Assembly (NCBI GenBank): GCA_031216915.1 | Contig: CM062297.1 | Span: 538,740,971 to 538,804,970, forward strand | DNA: 64,000 bases | Source: Pictodentalium vernedei | Lineage: Eukaryota; Mollusca; Scaphopoda; Dentaliida; Dentaliidae | Direction: 5' to 3' | The notes under the pieces: generated by a model | Told to the model about the DNA's origin: nothing | Seen by the model: the letters and a program-made list of their open reading frames with translations, nothing else | The model's database searches: none | Program-made: the position numbers and the translations under genes | In this document: positions 47,469 to 60,003 of the stretch, piece by piece | Position numbering within the stretch: the stretch's first letter is position 1 | How the letters are laid out: the number at the start of each line of letters is the position of its first letter

Positions 47469-50370
47469 TTTCCAAACCGAGAGGCTGATTTGAACCAAAT
47501 TTTATGTGAGGGCTTATTGGGTCATGAGTACTTGATTTATGCAAAAAAAAAATTTCCCGCAGCCCCGTGGGAACCGCAGGAGCTAAAAATAGAAAAAATT
47601 TAAAATGCCCATATCTCCAAAACTGCACGGCACTGAGAATTTTTATTTGGTGTGCAGCTTCCTTAGGACCAACAGAAAGGATTGGTAAAAAAAAATTGCC
47701 ATCGGTTTTATCATAGGGTACAGTTTTGGGACTTTGAAAAAGTGCTGAGTCAGCACTTTTTAACACTGTAGGCAATGGGAAAAACATTAAAAAATCTTCT
47801 TCTCCAGATCCAGCAGGCAGAATCTTTTGATATTTGGTATGCAACATTGTAGGGTGGATCTGATTCAAGTTTGTTCAAATCGGCCCCCTGGGTTCATATT
47901 TGGGCTCAGTATAGGAGCCCGATTTCGAACTTAGTGCATTTCAGGCAAATTTCTTAAAAAATCTTCTTCTCCAGATCGAGTAGGCAGAATCTTTTGATAT
48001 TTGGTATGCAACATTGTGGGGTGGATCTGATTCAAGTTTGTTCAAATCGGCCACCCCTGGGTTTATATTTGGGCTCAGTATAGGAGCCCAAATTTGAACT
48101 TACTGCATTTCAGGCAAATTTCTTTGAAAATCTTCTTCTCCAGATCCAGCAGGCAGAATCTTTTGATATTTGGTATGCAACATTGTAGGGTGGATCTGAT
48201 TCAAGTTTGTTCAAATCGGCTCCCTAGATTCATATTTGGGCTCACTATAGGAGCTCGAATTCGAACTTAGTGCATTTCAGGCAAATTTCTTCAAAAATCT
48301 TCTTCTCCAGATCCAGCAGGCAGAATCTTTTGATATTTGGTATGCAACGTTGTGGGGTGGATCTGATTCAAGTTTGTTCAAATCGGCCCCCTGGGTTTAT
48401 ATTTGGGCTCCGTATAGGAGCCCAAATTTTAACTTAGTGCATTTCAGGCATATTTCTTAAAAAATCTTCTTCTCCAGATCCAGCAGGCAGAATCTTTTGA
48501 TATTTGGTATGCAACATTGTGGGGTGGTTCTGATTCAAGTTTGTTCAAATCGGCCCCCCGGGTTTATATTTGGGCTCAGTATAGGAGCCCGATTTCGAAC
48601 TTAGTGCGTTTCAGGCAAATTTCTTAAAAAATCTTCTTCTCCAGATCCAGCAAGCAGAATCTTTTGATATTTGGTATGCAACATTGTAGGGTGGATCTGA
48701 TTCAAGTTTGTTCAAATCGGCCCCCTGGGTTCATATTTGGGCTCAGTATAGGAGACCGATTTCGAACTTAGTGCATTTAGGCAAATTTCTTAAAAAATCT
48801 TCTTCTCCAGATCCAGCAGGCAGAATCTTTTCATATTTGGTAAGCAACATTGTGGGGTGGATCTGATTCAAGTTTGTTCAAATCGGCCCCCTGGGTTTAT
48901 ATTTGGGCTCAGTATAGGAGCCCAAATTTGAACAGTGCATTTCAAGCAAATTTATTAAAAAATCTTCTTCTCCAGATCCAGCAGGCAGAATCTTTTGATA
49001 TTTGGTATACAACATTGTGGGGTGGATCTGATTCAAGTTTGTTCAAATCGTCTTCCTAGATTCATATTTGGGCTCACTATAGAAGCTTGAATTCGAACTT
49101 AGTGCATTTCAGGCAAATTTCTTAAAAAATTTTCTTCTCCAGATCCAGTAGGCAGAATCTTTTGATATTTGGTATGCAACATTGTGGGATGGATCTGATG
49201 CAAATTTGTTCAAATCGGCTCCCTAGATTCATATTTGGGCTTACTATAGAAGCTCGAATTCGAACTTAGTGCATTTCAGGCAAATTTCTTAAAAGATCAT
49301 CTTCTCCAGATCCAGCAGGCAGAATCTTTTGATATTTGGTATGCAATATTGTGGGGTGGATCTGATTCAAGTTTGTTCAAATCGGCTTCCTAGATTCATA
49401 TTTGAGCTCACTATAAAAGCTCGAATTCGAACTTAGTGCATTTCAGGCAAATTTCTTAAAAAATCTTCTTCTCCAGATCCAGCTTCAGAATCTTTTCATA
49501 TTTGGTAAGCAACATTGTGGGGTGGATCTGATTCAAGTTTAGGAGCCCAATTTATATTTGGGCTCAGTATAGGAGCCCAAATTTGAACTTAGTGCATTTC
49601 AGGCAAATTTCTTTGAAAATCTTCTTCTCAAGATCCAGCAGGCAGAATCTTCTGATATTGGGTATTCACCATGCTTAGGGGGGTGAGATTCAAGTTTGTT
49701 CAAGCCAAGTCCCTGGGTTCATATTTGGGCTCACTGTGGTAGCCCGAATTATAACTTAGTTCAAAATGAGGAACTTTCTTTAAAAATCTTCTTCAGATCC
49801 AGCAGTCGGAATGTTTTGATATTTGGTATGCAGCATCCTTAGGGGGGTGAGATTCAAGTTTGTTCAAGCCATGTCCCTAGGTCCATATTTGGACTCACTG
49901 TGGGAGCTCGAATTGTAACTTAGTTCAAAATGAGGACTTTCTTTAAAAATCTTCTTCTTCAGCCATGTCCCTAGGTCCATATTTGGACTCACTGTGGGAG
50001 CTCGAATTGTAACTTAGTTCAAAATGAGGACTTTTCTTTAAAAATCTTCTTCTTCAGATCCACCAGTCGGAATGTTTTGATATTTGGTGTGCAGCATCCT
50101 TAGGGGGGTGAGATTCAAGTTTGTTAAAGCCAAGTACCTGGGTTCATATATGGGCTCCCTATGGGAGCCTGAATTATAACTTAGTTCAGTATGAGGAATA
50201 TTCTTTAAAAATCTTTTTTTTTTAAGATCCACTGGTCAGAATCTTTGGATATTTGGTATAAGCTTTTCTTAGGAGGAGCAGATGCAACTTGTTGAAATCA
50301 ATTCTCTGGGCTGATATAAATTGAGGCTACCATGTCAGGTGAGCGCCCTCAGGCCCCTTGGGGCCTCTTG
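47469..50370 (+). repeat. Tandem monomers of element F (right part)
   Basis: After the interrupted head, roughly 167-bp monomers run from 47,800 to 49,620, then variant monomers with AGTCGGAATGTTTTGAT to the 3' end. A 110-bp segment near 49,870-49,980 is duplicated in tandem. No coding sequence. Confidence 0.8.
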
Positions 50371-51461
50371 TTCTTGGAGTTATGGCCCTTGATGAACTTA
50401 GAATGTAGGTCGGTCTGTCTGTGACCAACGAGTTTCAAAACTCAATAACTTTTTAAATTCTTGATGGAATGACTTGATATTTGGCATGTAAGTGTATCTT
50501 ACTGATGTCTAGCCAATGTTCAATGCATGTGTTGTTCCAAATATTTTTCTGGGAGTTATGGCTCTTGATGAACTTAGAATTTTGTGAAATTGCACCACCC
50601 GTCGCAGCTACGGCGTCGATGTCGCGATTTTTTTCATTGAAGAGTCCCTATTATCAGTCAGAAGTGACAGACATGGTTTTAAAGGAGCAACAGGTTCATA
50701 CAGTTCCACAAAATTGCTTGAGTTTTGAAACAGAAGTTTGGGGCTCTTGAATGTGCTTGAAATGTAACTTGCTTGGAAAATGTCATGAAAAGTTCTTAAA
50801 ATATATATATAATTGCGTTGCTCATTTTTTTGGCTCTCCTACTCTAGCAAAGGCAAGACATAGGCGTTACTAATTCTGATTCTATTAACAATGGGTTTTA
50901 ACTTTTGAACTGTTAAAGATATGTTCGTGAAACTTGATAGGTTAATACCCTCACCATAAGCTGAAATGTTACCACCAAAACCATGGTACAAGATTCAAGG
51001 TCAAGATTGCTGTTAACTAAAAATAGAATTTCATGCCAAAGTTTTCTGATCAAGTATTTCAATCGGCTGTAACTTTTTAACCATTGAAGATAATTCTCTA
51101 CAACTTTATGGAGTTATTCAACACCCTGAGGCAAGGTGAAACTGCAAAATTTGTTACTTACAAATTGACTTCAAAATGAAACTAGACAAGAAATAGGTGA
51201 ATGCGAGTGATGGCTCACCTCTTATATCCCTGTCTGCATGCCAACATCATACTCAGGGTTATTTCCAATGTAGTGAAAAGTCCTGAAACTAATCAGAAAG
51301 CTTCTTGAAAATGGCCTTCAATTTTTTTCAGCCCTGAGATAATGAAGTCTTCCATAAAAGCACCAACATTCAGTCTGGATCATTCAGGTGTGTCAGGAGC
51401 TGCTCTATTCCGGAGAACAACTTTGCTCCCAGCATTGATCTTGGGAACACTTGCTTTTATA

Positions 51462-52973
51462 CTCACCCAAAAAAGAAAGTGTGCATTGCAGAAATTGATC
51501 AAACTCCAAAAAAATAATTTCGTAGGTGCAAAGAGTGTTAACCTGTTCATGAATAAGTTATATTGAACACAAAAACAGCTTTCGCTGTTAAAATTGCATT
51601 AACGTTAAATGACGTGCTGCACGTTTGTGAAAAGGCATGTTTTGCACGTGGAGAGTCTGAAAATTCATGCAGCAGTGTGAATCCTTGGGTATTTAAACAC
51701 TAGAGTAAGGCCTTCCTATCGTTCACATTCAAACTTGCGCTGCTGTTAAAACGACTCCACATTAGCATGCCAAGATTGACAATGAATCAACGTCTCCTTG
51801 CCCTGGGTATGATTAGAGCTGGCAGAACACACAGAGAGGTTGCCCAGCATTTGAACTGCCACCGTAACACTGTAGACAGGCTAGTCGATCGACATGCACA
51901 ACATGATGACGTTCGAGACCGACCCTGCTCTGGGAGACCCCGAGTTACCACCCCTGCACAAGATCGGTATATCCGTGTCGTCCATCTCCGGAACCGGCAT
52001 CAAACGGCAACGACGACAGCAAGGAACATCCCTAACCTGAGACGGATACATCCTCAAACGGTAATCAACCGCCTGTGAGAATACGGCTTATGTCCTGGAA
52101 GACCTGCAATTCGTCCGATTTTGACGTTACGTCATCGTCGTGCTCGACTGCAGTGGTGTAGACAACATCTCAGGCATCCCTTACACTGGTGGCGACGTGT
52201 TTTATTCACAGATGAATGTCGTTTTCATCTTTCATCATCAGATTGCCGCCAGAGAGTGTACAGTTGTCGAAACAAACGCTACGCAGATCCATGTGTCGTG
52301 GAGCGAAACCATTATGGGGGAGGGTCTCATGGTGTTGGGTGGCATCACTGCCCGTAACAGAACTGAGCTGGTCATTATTGATGGCAATCTCAATGCAGCC
52401 AGATATCGTGATGAAGTGCTTACACCTGTTGTTGTCCCATTTCTGCAATGTCACGGCTCCGGCGTCATTCTACAGCAGGACAACGCCCGACCCCACGCAG
52501 CTCGTGTTGTTCAACAGTATCTGCAGCAACAACAAGTGTATCTTCCCTGGCCTGCAAATTCGCCCGATATCTCACCCATTGAGCACGTATGGGACGAAAT
52601 GAAACGTCAGCTACGCCGGCTTCCCCATGCACCGTCAATGCTTGTGGAACTCCAAAGACAGCTTATCAGAATATGGAACAACATCCCACAACACTTCCAT
52701 GCTAACTTGTTCGCTTCCATTAGGCGTAGATGCACAGCAGTAGTCGATGCAGACGGAGGTCATACCAGATATTGAGTGTGTGACTTTTGTGTTTGACCCT
52801 TAGTGTCTTTGACTCTCCATGGCACCAAGAGTATTCGTCGTAGCATAATGAAATTTCTCGTGTTCATCACAAATTGATTCATCTGTGATTGAATAAAATT
52901 TCAATGAATGAAAATGATATATATCTTTTTTTAGTGTTATTTTTTAGCATGCACACTTTCTTTTTTGGGAGAG
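51462..52973 (+). mobile_element. Tc1/mariner-type DNA transposon
   Basis: A 1,512-bp element with 25-bp terminal inverted repeats (51,462-51,486 and 52,949-52,973; one mismatch, CTCACCC against CTCTCCC). TA borders it on both sides. Unit 1 at about 26,867 reads CTTTTATATTTCAATTG without it, which is the empty site, so insertion followed the segmental duplication. It holds one broken transposase gene. Confidence 0.93.
51767..52775 (+). pseudogene. Tc1-type transposase (one stop, one frameshift)
   Basis: The transposase would bind the terminal repeats and cut and paste the element. The start MPRLTMNQRLLALGMIRAG leads into helix-turn-helix sequence (REVAQHLNCHRNTVDRLVDR). An in-frame TGA at 52,076 interrupts it. 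The frame then continues through VLFTDECRF (first catalytic Asp). A shift near 52,325 moves it to the frame ending at 52,775, which has LQQDNARPH (second Asp) and PIEHVWDE (Glu). The three catalytic acidic residues are intact. 33 residues separate the second Asp from the Glu, one fewer than the usual DD34E. Total length is about 335 codons, normal for Tc1. Confidence 0.93.
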
Positions 52974-53259
52974 TATATATTTCGATTGAAGTAGCATGCA
53001 AAGGTACTGCCAGTTCTCATCACAAGGCTTTGCATACCAGTTCAGAGTAATGCCATTCAGGTTAAATCAAGCTGCATGAATGTTCACCTGACTGATTAAA
53101 GATCTCCCAACAGGGAAGGGATATAGTGTAGAGCTCAATTCATCCATCCTTCCTATCTCTCTGTCTGCCTGGTAATTTATGTGATAACTTAATAGTTTCC
53201 TCCCTGTGAGAACCCCAGGAAGTGAACCTGTGCTTGTTTACCATGGTTACTAATTTATT

Positions 53260-55009
53260 AGCTCACCGAAGGGAGCTTAACTTATCACTTGCCGTCCGTC
53301 ATCCATCGTGAACTTTACATTAACGACTCCTCCTCACAAACTACTGGATCAAATTGTACCATATTTGGTGTGCATGTTCCTCATCATATGTCAATTCACA
53401 CTTGTACAAATAAACTTGCTGCACCCACAGGGGGCACCACAAGACGCATAACTCTGATAGCACCCATGAATTTCTTTCCGAAGAAATTCTTTCCTATTTG
53501 GTATACATCATCTCTAGGGAGAATTCTTTCCTATTTGGTATACATCATCTCTAGGGAGGGGGGAGGGGTGGATATCAGATTCAAGTTTGTTCAAATCGGT
53601 CCCCTGGATTCATATTTGGGCTCACTATAGAAGCCCAAATTTGAACTTAGTGCATTTCAGTCAAATTTCTTTAAAAATCTTCTTCTCAAGATCCAGCAGG
53701 CAGAATCTTTTGATATTGGGTATGCAGCATGCTCACGGAGGTGAGATTCAAGTTTGTTAAAGCCAAGTAGCTGGGTTCATATTTGGGCTCCTTGTGGAAG
53801 CCCAAATTATAACTTGGTTCAAAATGAGGAATTCTTCTTCAGATCCAGCAGTCAGAATGCTTTTGATATTTGGTGTGCAGCATCCTCGGGAGGTGGGGGG
53901 GGGGGGGAAGATTCAAGTTTGTTCTCGAATTGTAACTTAGTTCAAAATGAGGAATTTTCTTAAAAAATCATCTTCAGATCCAGCAGTCGGAATGTTTTGA
54001 TATTTGGTGTGCAGCATGGGGGGGGGGGGGGGGGGGGGGGAGGGGGGGGGGGAGGGGGGGGAATTCAAGTTCTCGAATTGTAACTTAGTTCAAAATGAGG
54101 AATTTCTTAAAAAATCATCTTCTTCAGATCCAGCAGTCAGAATGTTTTGATATTTGGTGTGCAGCATGGGTGGGGGGGGGGGGGGGGGGGGAGGGGGGGG
54201 GGAATTCAAGTTCTCGAATTGTAACTTAGTTCAAAATGAGGAATTTCTTAAAAAATCATCTTCTTCAGATCCAGCAGTCAGAATGTTTTGATATTTGGTG
54301 TGCAGCATGGGTGGGGGGGGGGGGGGGGGAATTCAAGTTCTCGAATTGTAACTTAATTCAAAATGAGGAATTTCTTAAAAAATCATCTTCTTCAGATCCA
54401 GCAGTCGGAATGTTTTGATATTTGGTGTGCAGTATCCTCAAGTTTGTTAAAGCCTAGTCCCTGGGTTCATATTTGGGCTCCTTGTGGAAGCCTGTATTAT
54501 AACTTAGTTCAATATGAGGAATTTTCTTTAAAAATCTTCTTCAGTCAGATCCAGCAGTCAGAATGCTTTTGATATTTGGTGTGCAGCATTCTTGGGGGGG
54601 GGGGGGGGGGTGGGGAGGGAGATTCAAGTTTGTTCAAGCCATGTCCCTAGGTCAATATTTGGGCTCACCGTGGAATCTCGAATTGTAACTTAGTTCAAAA
54701 TGAGGAACTTTCTTAAAAATCTTCTTCAGATCCAGCAGTCAGAATGTTTTGATATTTGGTGTGCAGCATCCTTGAGGGGGGTTGGGGGGGGGAGAATTCA
54801 AGTTTGTTAAAGCCAAGTCTCTGGGTTCATATTGTGGGAGCCCGAATTATAACTTAGTTCAATATGAGGAATATTCTTTAAAAATCTTTTTTTTTATATC
54901 CACCAGTCAGAATCTTTGGATATTTGGTATAAGCTTTTCTTAGGAGGAGCAGATACAACTTGTTGAAATCAATTCTCTTGGTTGATATTTAGGCTACCAT
55001 GTCAGGTGA
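53260..55009 (+). mobile_element. Helentron-like element D, unit 2 (3' truncated)
   Basis: Same 5' hairpin and monomers as 27,149-28,442. It ends inside GTCAGGTGA at 55,009 and joins directly to GATCTTCACG of block A, so the GC hairpin, CTTG and about 80 bp of flank are deleted. Monomers carrying poly-G have multiplied here. Confidence 0.75.
54018..54332 (+). repeat. Poly-G expansions in successive monomers
   Basis: Three tandem monomers of about 145 bp each carry a long, nearly pure G tract after GTGCAGCATG (about 54,017-54,060, 54,168-54,202, 54,310-54,330). Others occur at 53,897-53,908 and 54,593-54,620. The sequence can form G-quadruplexes. Exact lengths may be unreliable. Confidence 0.8.
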
Positions 55010-55408
55010 TCTTCACGAAACGTTTTGGGTACCTTTGTTATCACCTTGGGATGAGAACGAGTGTTTCTGAGTGCGGTCCAAAATTCAAGAAGGCTGCCAG
55101 TGGCCATTTTGTACCGAAATTAGGTCGAATCAAATTTTTGTACACAACTTCTATACAGCTCAGGCTAGAGGCTGTATTTATGAATCGATCTTTATGAAAC
55201 TTCTTGGGTACCTTTGTTATGACCGTGGGACAAGAACGAGTGTTTTGGGGTCCAATCCGAAATTCAAGTTGGCCGCTGGTTGACATTTTGTACAAAATTA
55301 GGTGCGATCAGATTTTTGCGCAGAACTTCCATATGAAAGTGCTGATTTGAATAATTTTTGTATGAATGTTTAGTACCATGGAATACATCACATATAATAC
55401 AGGTTTTT
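55010..55408 (+). repeat. Block A-like fragment, unit 2
   Basis: Matches 28,514-28,914. It differs from it by substitutions and the left-edge deletion. Confidence 0.8.
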
Positions 55409-58037
55409 AGCTCACCTGACTGAAAGTCAGGGTTAGCTTTTCTTATCACTCTGCGTGAAGGTGGTGTTTGAGCCTCTTTCTCCTGAACCACTGGCCACAT
55501 TTTAATTAAATTTCATGTAAGTAGTGGTTATATAGGGGCATTTTGACTTTTATCCAAATTAGGTTTCGGCTCATATTGAGCAGAGTTGTGGGGAAAAAAT
55601 GGCCAAATTTTTTGAAAATCTTCTAATGAACCACCAATAGCAGAGACTTGATATGTGGTATACCGAGTCCTTTTGAGGTTTAGAATCAAATTTGTTCAAG
55701 AGAAGTTTGTCGGGCATTATTTGCCTTCATTATGGGAGGGGCAAAAATTTTGGCCATGCCTAAAATTTCTATTTTCTGAACCGTGAGGTCGATTTGAACG
55801 AAATTTGATATGAGATGATAATGGGTCATCATTAGTTGATTGATGCAAAAAAAAATTTTCTCATTGCCCCATGGGAACCTCGGGAGCTAAAAATAGGAAA
55901 AACCTTAAAACTGCCATATCTTCAAAACTACACGGCACAGAGAATTCTTATTTTGTATAAAGCTTACTTTTATCCAGTAGAATAGAATGGTTAAAAAAAA
56001 ATCCCTATCGGTTTGAGTCAGCACTTTTTAACACTGAAGGCAATGGGAAAAACATTAAAAAATCTTCTTCTCCAGATCCAGCAGGCAGAATCTTTTGATA
56101 TTTGGTATGCAACATTGTAGGGTGGATCTGATTCAAGTTTGTTCAAATCGGCCCCCTGGGTTCATATTTAGGCTCAGTATAGGAGCCCGATTTCGAACTT
56201 AGTGCATTTCAGGCAAATTTCTTCAAAAATCTTCTTCTCCAGATCCAGCAGGCAGAATCTTTTGATATTTGGCATGCAACATTGTGGGTGGATCTCATTC
56301 AAGTTTGTTCAAATCGGCGCCCTAGATTCATATTTGGGCTCACTATAGAAGCTCAAATTTGAACTTAGTGCATTTCAGTCAAATTTCTTCAAAAATCTTC
56401 TCCAGATCCAGCAGGCAGAATCTTTTCATATTTGGTTTGCAACATTGTGGGGTTGGATCTGATTCAAGTTTGTTCAAATCGGCCCCCTGGATTCATATTT
56501 GGGCTCACTATAGAAGCCTGAATTCGAACTTAGTGCATTTCAGGCAAATTTCTTCAAAAATCTTCTTCTCCAGATCCAGCAAGCAGAATCTTCTGATATT
56601 TGGTATGCAACATTGTGGGGTTGATCTGATTCAAGTTTGTTCAAATCGGCCCCCTGGATTCATATTTGGGCTCACTATAGAAGCCTGAATTCGAACTTAG
56701 TGCATATCAAGCAAATTTCTTAAAAAATCTTCTTCTCCAGGTCCAGCAGGCAGAATCTTTTGATATTTGGTATTCAACATTGTGAGGTGGATCTGATGCA
56801 AATTTGTTCAAATCGGCTCCCTAGATTTATATTTGGGCTCACTATAGAAGCTCGAATTCGAACTTAGTGCATTTCCGGCAAATTTCTTAAAAAAATCTGC
56901 TCCAGATCCAGCAGGCAGAATCTTTTCATATTTGGTATGCAACATTGTGAGGTGGATCTGATTCAAATCGGCTTCCTAGATTCATATTTGGGCTCACTAT
57001 AGAAGCGCTGAATTCGAACTTGGTGCATTTCAGGCAAATTTCTTAAAAAATCTTCTTCTCTAGATCCAGCAGGCAGAATCTTTTCATATTTGGTAAGCAA
57101 CATTGTGGGGTGGATCTGATTCAAGTTTGTTCAAATCAGCCCCCCTGGGTTTATATTTGGGCTCAGTATAGGAGCCCAAATTTGATTTTAGTGCATTTCA
57201 GGCAAATTTCTTAAAAAATCTTCTCCAGATCCAGCAGGCAGAATTTTTCATATTTGGTGTGCAACATTGTGGGGTGGATCGGATTGAAGTTTGTTCAAAT
57301 TGGCCCCCTGGGTGTATATTTGGGCTCAGTATAGAAGCCCAAATTTGAACTGAGTGCATTTCAGGCAAATTTCTTTGACAATCTTCTTCTCAAGATCCAG
57401 CAGGCAGAAACTTTTGATATTGGGTATGCACCATGCTTAGGGGGGTGAGATTCAAGTTTGTTCAAGCCAAGTCCCTGAGTTCATATTTGGGCTCACTGTG
57501 GTAGCCCGAATTATAACTTAGTTCAAAATGAGGCATTTTCTTTAAAAATCTTCTTCAGATCCAGCATTCGGAATGTTTTGATATTTGGTATGCATTATCC
57601 TTGGGGGGGGGGGGGGATTTAAGTTTATTCAAGCCATGTCCCTAGGTCCATATTTGGACTCACTGTGGGAGCCCGAATGATAACTTAGTTCAAAATGAGG
57701 AATTTTCTTTAAAAATCTTCTTCTTCAGATCCAGCAGTCGGAATGTTTTGATATTTGGTGTGCTGCATCCTTAGAAGGGTGAGATTCAAGTTTGTTAAAG
57801 CCAAGTCCCTGAGTTCATATATGGGCTCCCTGTGGGAGCCTGAATTATAACTTAGTTCAATATGAGGAATATTCTTTAAAAATCTTTTTTTTTTTAGATC
57901 CACTGGTCAGAATCTTTGGATATTTGGTATAAGCTTTTCTTAGGAGGAGCAGATGCAACTTGTTGAAATCAATTCTCTGGGTTGATATTTAGGCTACCAT
58001 GTCAGGTGAGCGCCCTCAGGTCCCTTGGGGCTTCTTG
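55409..58037 (+). mobile_element. Helentron-like element B, unit 2
   Basis: Paralogue of 28,915-31,551 at the same place relative to exon X. Same 5' hairpin and 3' end. Monomer number and order differ slightly, showing array turnover after duplication. Confidence 0.78.
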
Positions 58038-59907
58038 TTTTAAGTTTGCATTGTTTATTAAAAAAAAAGTGCATGTGGGAGCCAAAATGACCATGTGGAT
58101 GGGCCTGAGAAATGGATTTTTAACTTTTTTAGGCCTAATTGTTGAATTATTTTGTTGCCATGATCTATTGATGATAATTACTTTAGGAAAGGACACTCAG
58201 AGGCTTTTGAAACACTTTTTCTCATCACAGTTTAATAGTGGAAACTTTGGTAACCACCTGAGAGCAATATGCTCCATAGAGCCTTCGTCATAAACTGTTA
58301 ATTCTGCAGTTAACTTATTCACAGCAATAGCCCACCATATTAGGCTAGCATCTTCACATAGGTTTATCTTTTGTTGAACTGTGGAGAAGTCAAACTCGAC
58401 TAATGCTTTGATGAAGGTGGGCAGGTGCATACTCATAATCGATTGGTCTATCGAACACAGGTCCACCATACTTCGAGGATTGTGAAGTCATCAGCTGCAA
58501 GGTCATGGGACTTTTCCTTGAAATTAATAAAACTTCATCGAAAATTATTTTCTAGCTAATAACTTTCCTTTTATTATATGCCACATGTTGACTACATCTA
58601 TAGATTAGGTGCTGTCTGCAACAGCAAGTTGAAAGTTCACAGGACTATCACTATAAATAGAACCTGATTAAAAATTTATTTCCTGTCAGTAATATATTTT
58701 CACATGATACCACCAATGTTACAGGTTTAGTACCCTCATGGAAGAAGAACCTTATTGATCTTCAGTATTGTTGGCCAAAAGTTAAGGTCATTTATTACAA
58801 ATAGCACCTTTGATTTCTGGGTAATAACAGTAGTTAGGTCACATGTTGCTCATATTTACAGATTAGGTGCCCCTTTGGGAGAGGAAGAATCCTGTCGATT
58901 TAACTATCTGCAACCAAAATTTGAAGGTCACATAAATGTTACAATAAATAAGACTTAGGCAATTCCTAAAAAAGTTAAAAATCTGTTTCTCAGGCCCTCC
59001 CACATGGTTATTTTACCTGCCACATGCTTTCTTTTATTATCCAATGCAAACGTGAAAAAATAAAAATTAAATGGTTTATGTCTGATATTTTACCCAAGTT
59101 AATAAAACTGATAAATTTGTCCTTTGAGTGAAACAAGGCTTTCCGGTGCTTTAGCATTGCAAAGCCTTCTTGGACTCAAGGGACGAAGTACACCACCACC
59201 CATGCTATTCTGTAGATTATGAGGTCTAAAATATAAAACAAACCAAGAACATGATCTTTTGATGGCAAAGAAATAATTACAAAAATAAAAAATAAAATGA
59301 AATAGACCTGCCCTCATGCAATTTTACAAAAAATGGCCAGAGAAAGAGAAGATCTACTTATTTAGGGCCTAATAAATTGGTTTCTTGGCAATAACTTTTG
59401 TTCCATATAATACAGGTTCACCAAACTTGAAGGGTTAGCACCCTCATGGATGGAGTAGTACCCTATTGCTTTTCATGTGTGTATGCCAAAGACTTTATTT
59501 TTAAAATAGCACCATTCCATTTTTGAATGATCACATTAGTTCTCTTGTTTTGCATTCATTCTTCTCTGGGGAGCTAGTTGGGCTGATCGTTCGACATTTC
59601 AGCATCTAGCCTCATGGCAACTTGTTGAAAAGTTTAATTGATCTATCTTAAAACTCATGGATACACTCTTCCAATCTTTATTCTGTGAGAAATGGAATGG
59701 AAATATTTACCTTTTATTTAAAACAACTTGAGGATGACCATATTTTTTATACAGGTAACTCCAAAAAAATGTAAATTTTGTTGCCAAACATTAACAAGGA
59801 CTGATGTCTTCTCATTGAAATGAATTGCATTGGCTCATTCCAGTGAAGTACAAATGACATTTTTCTTTGCTTTTGCTATGTTTTTATATTTATAAATGTT
59901 CTTTTAG
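58038..59907 (+). other. Intron upstream of exon X, unit 2
   Basis: Matches 31,552-33,419. Nothing else recognised. Confidence 0.6.
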
Positions 59908-60003
59908 ATATCAAAGCAAGAGGAAAGCACAAAAAAAGTGCAAGATGCTTTCACTAAATGTCGGTATGATTTAGATGAGACCAGAAAAAGAGCTAAACAA
60001 GAT
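59908..60003 (+). CDS. Exon X, unit 2: coiled-coil segment
   Basis: Second copy of the 96-nt phase-0 exon, with the same acceptor (TTCTTTTAG) and GTAAGT donor. It has one amino-acid change, Leu to Arg, in the middle (KCRYDLDE instead of KCLYDLDE). In the transcript it would follow exon Y of unit 2, giving Y-X as a 60-residue coiled-coil module. Retention of frame and both splice sites in both copies supports function, but the copies are young, so the test is weak. Confidence 0.7.

Larger units (their letters stand above)
40141..50370 (+). mobile_element. Helentron-like element F carrying a DIRS insertion
   Basis: 5' hairpin AGCTCACCTGAGC-GAA-GCTC. The 3' end has GTCAGGTGAGC, AGGCCCC-TT-GGGGCCT and CTCTTG. 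The sequence TATTTTTCTTGGAGTTATGG at about 39,957 in the previous monomer of element E is the empty site. After the DIRS element, about a dozen roughly 167-bp monomers like those of element B run from 47,800 to 49,600. Confidence 0.75.
39750..50627 (+). mobile_element. Hairpin-headed element E with nested insertions
   Basis: Begins AGCTGC-GACTA-GCAGCT, followed by a GTCG/GTCT microsatellite (39,781-39,838) and monomers of about 240 bp containing TTGATGGAATGACTTTATAT. Near the end is GTCGCAGCT, the inverse of its first nine bases. Unit 1 (about 26,020-26,040) is the empty site. About 10.2 kb of the span is a second element (40,141-50,370) inserted in its second monomer. Confidence 0.75.
50628..53259 (+). 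repeat. Block C, unit 2 (with Tc1 insertion)
   Basis: Paralogous to 26,035-27,148 and interrupted by the Tc1-like element 51,462-52,973. Otherwise it differs from unit 1 by only scattered substitutions. Confidence 0.88.
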
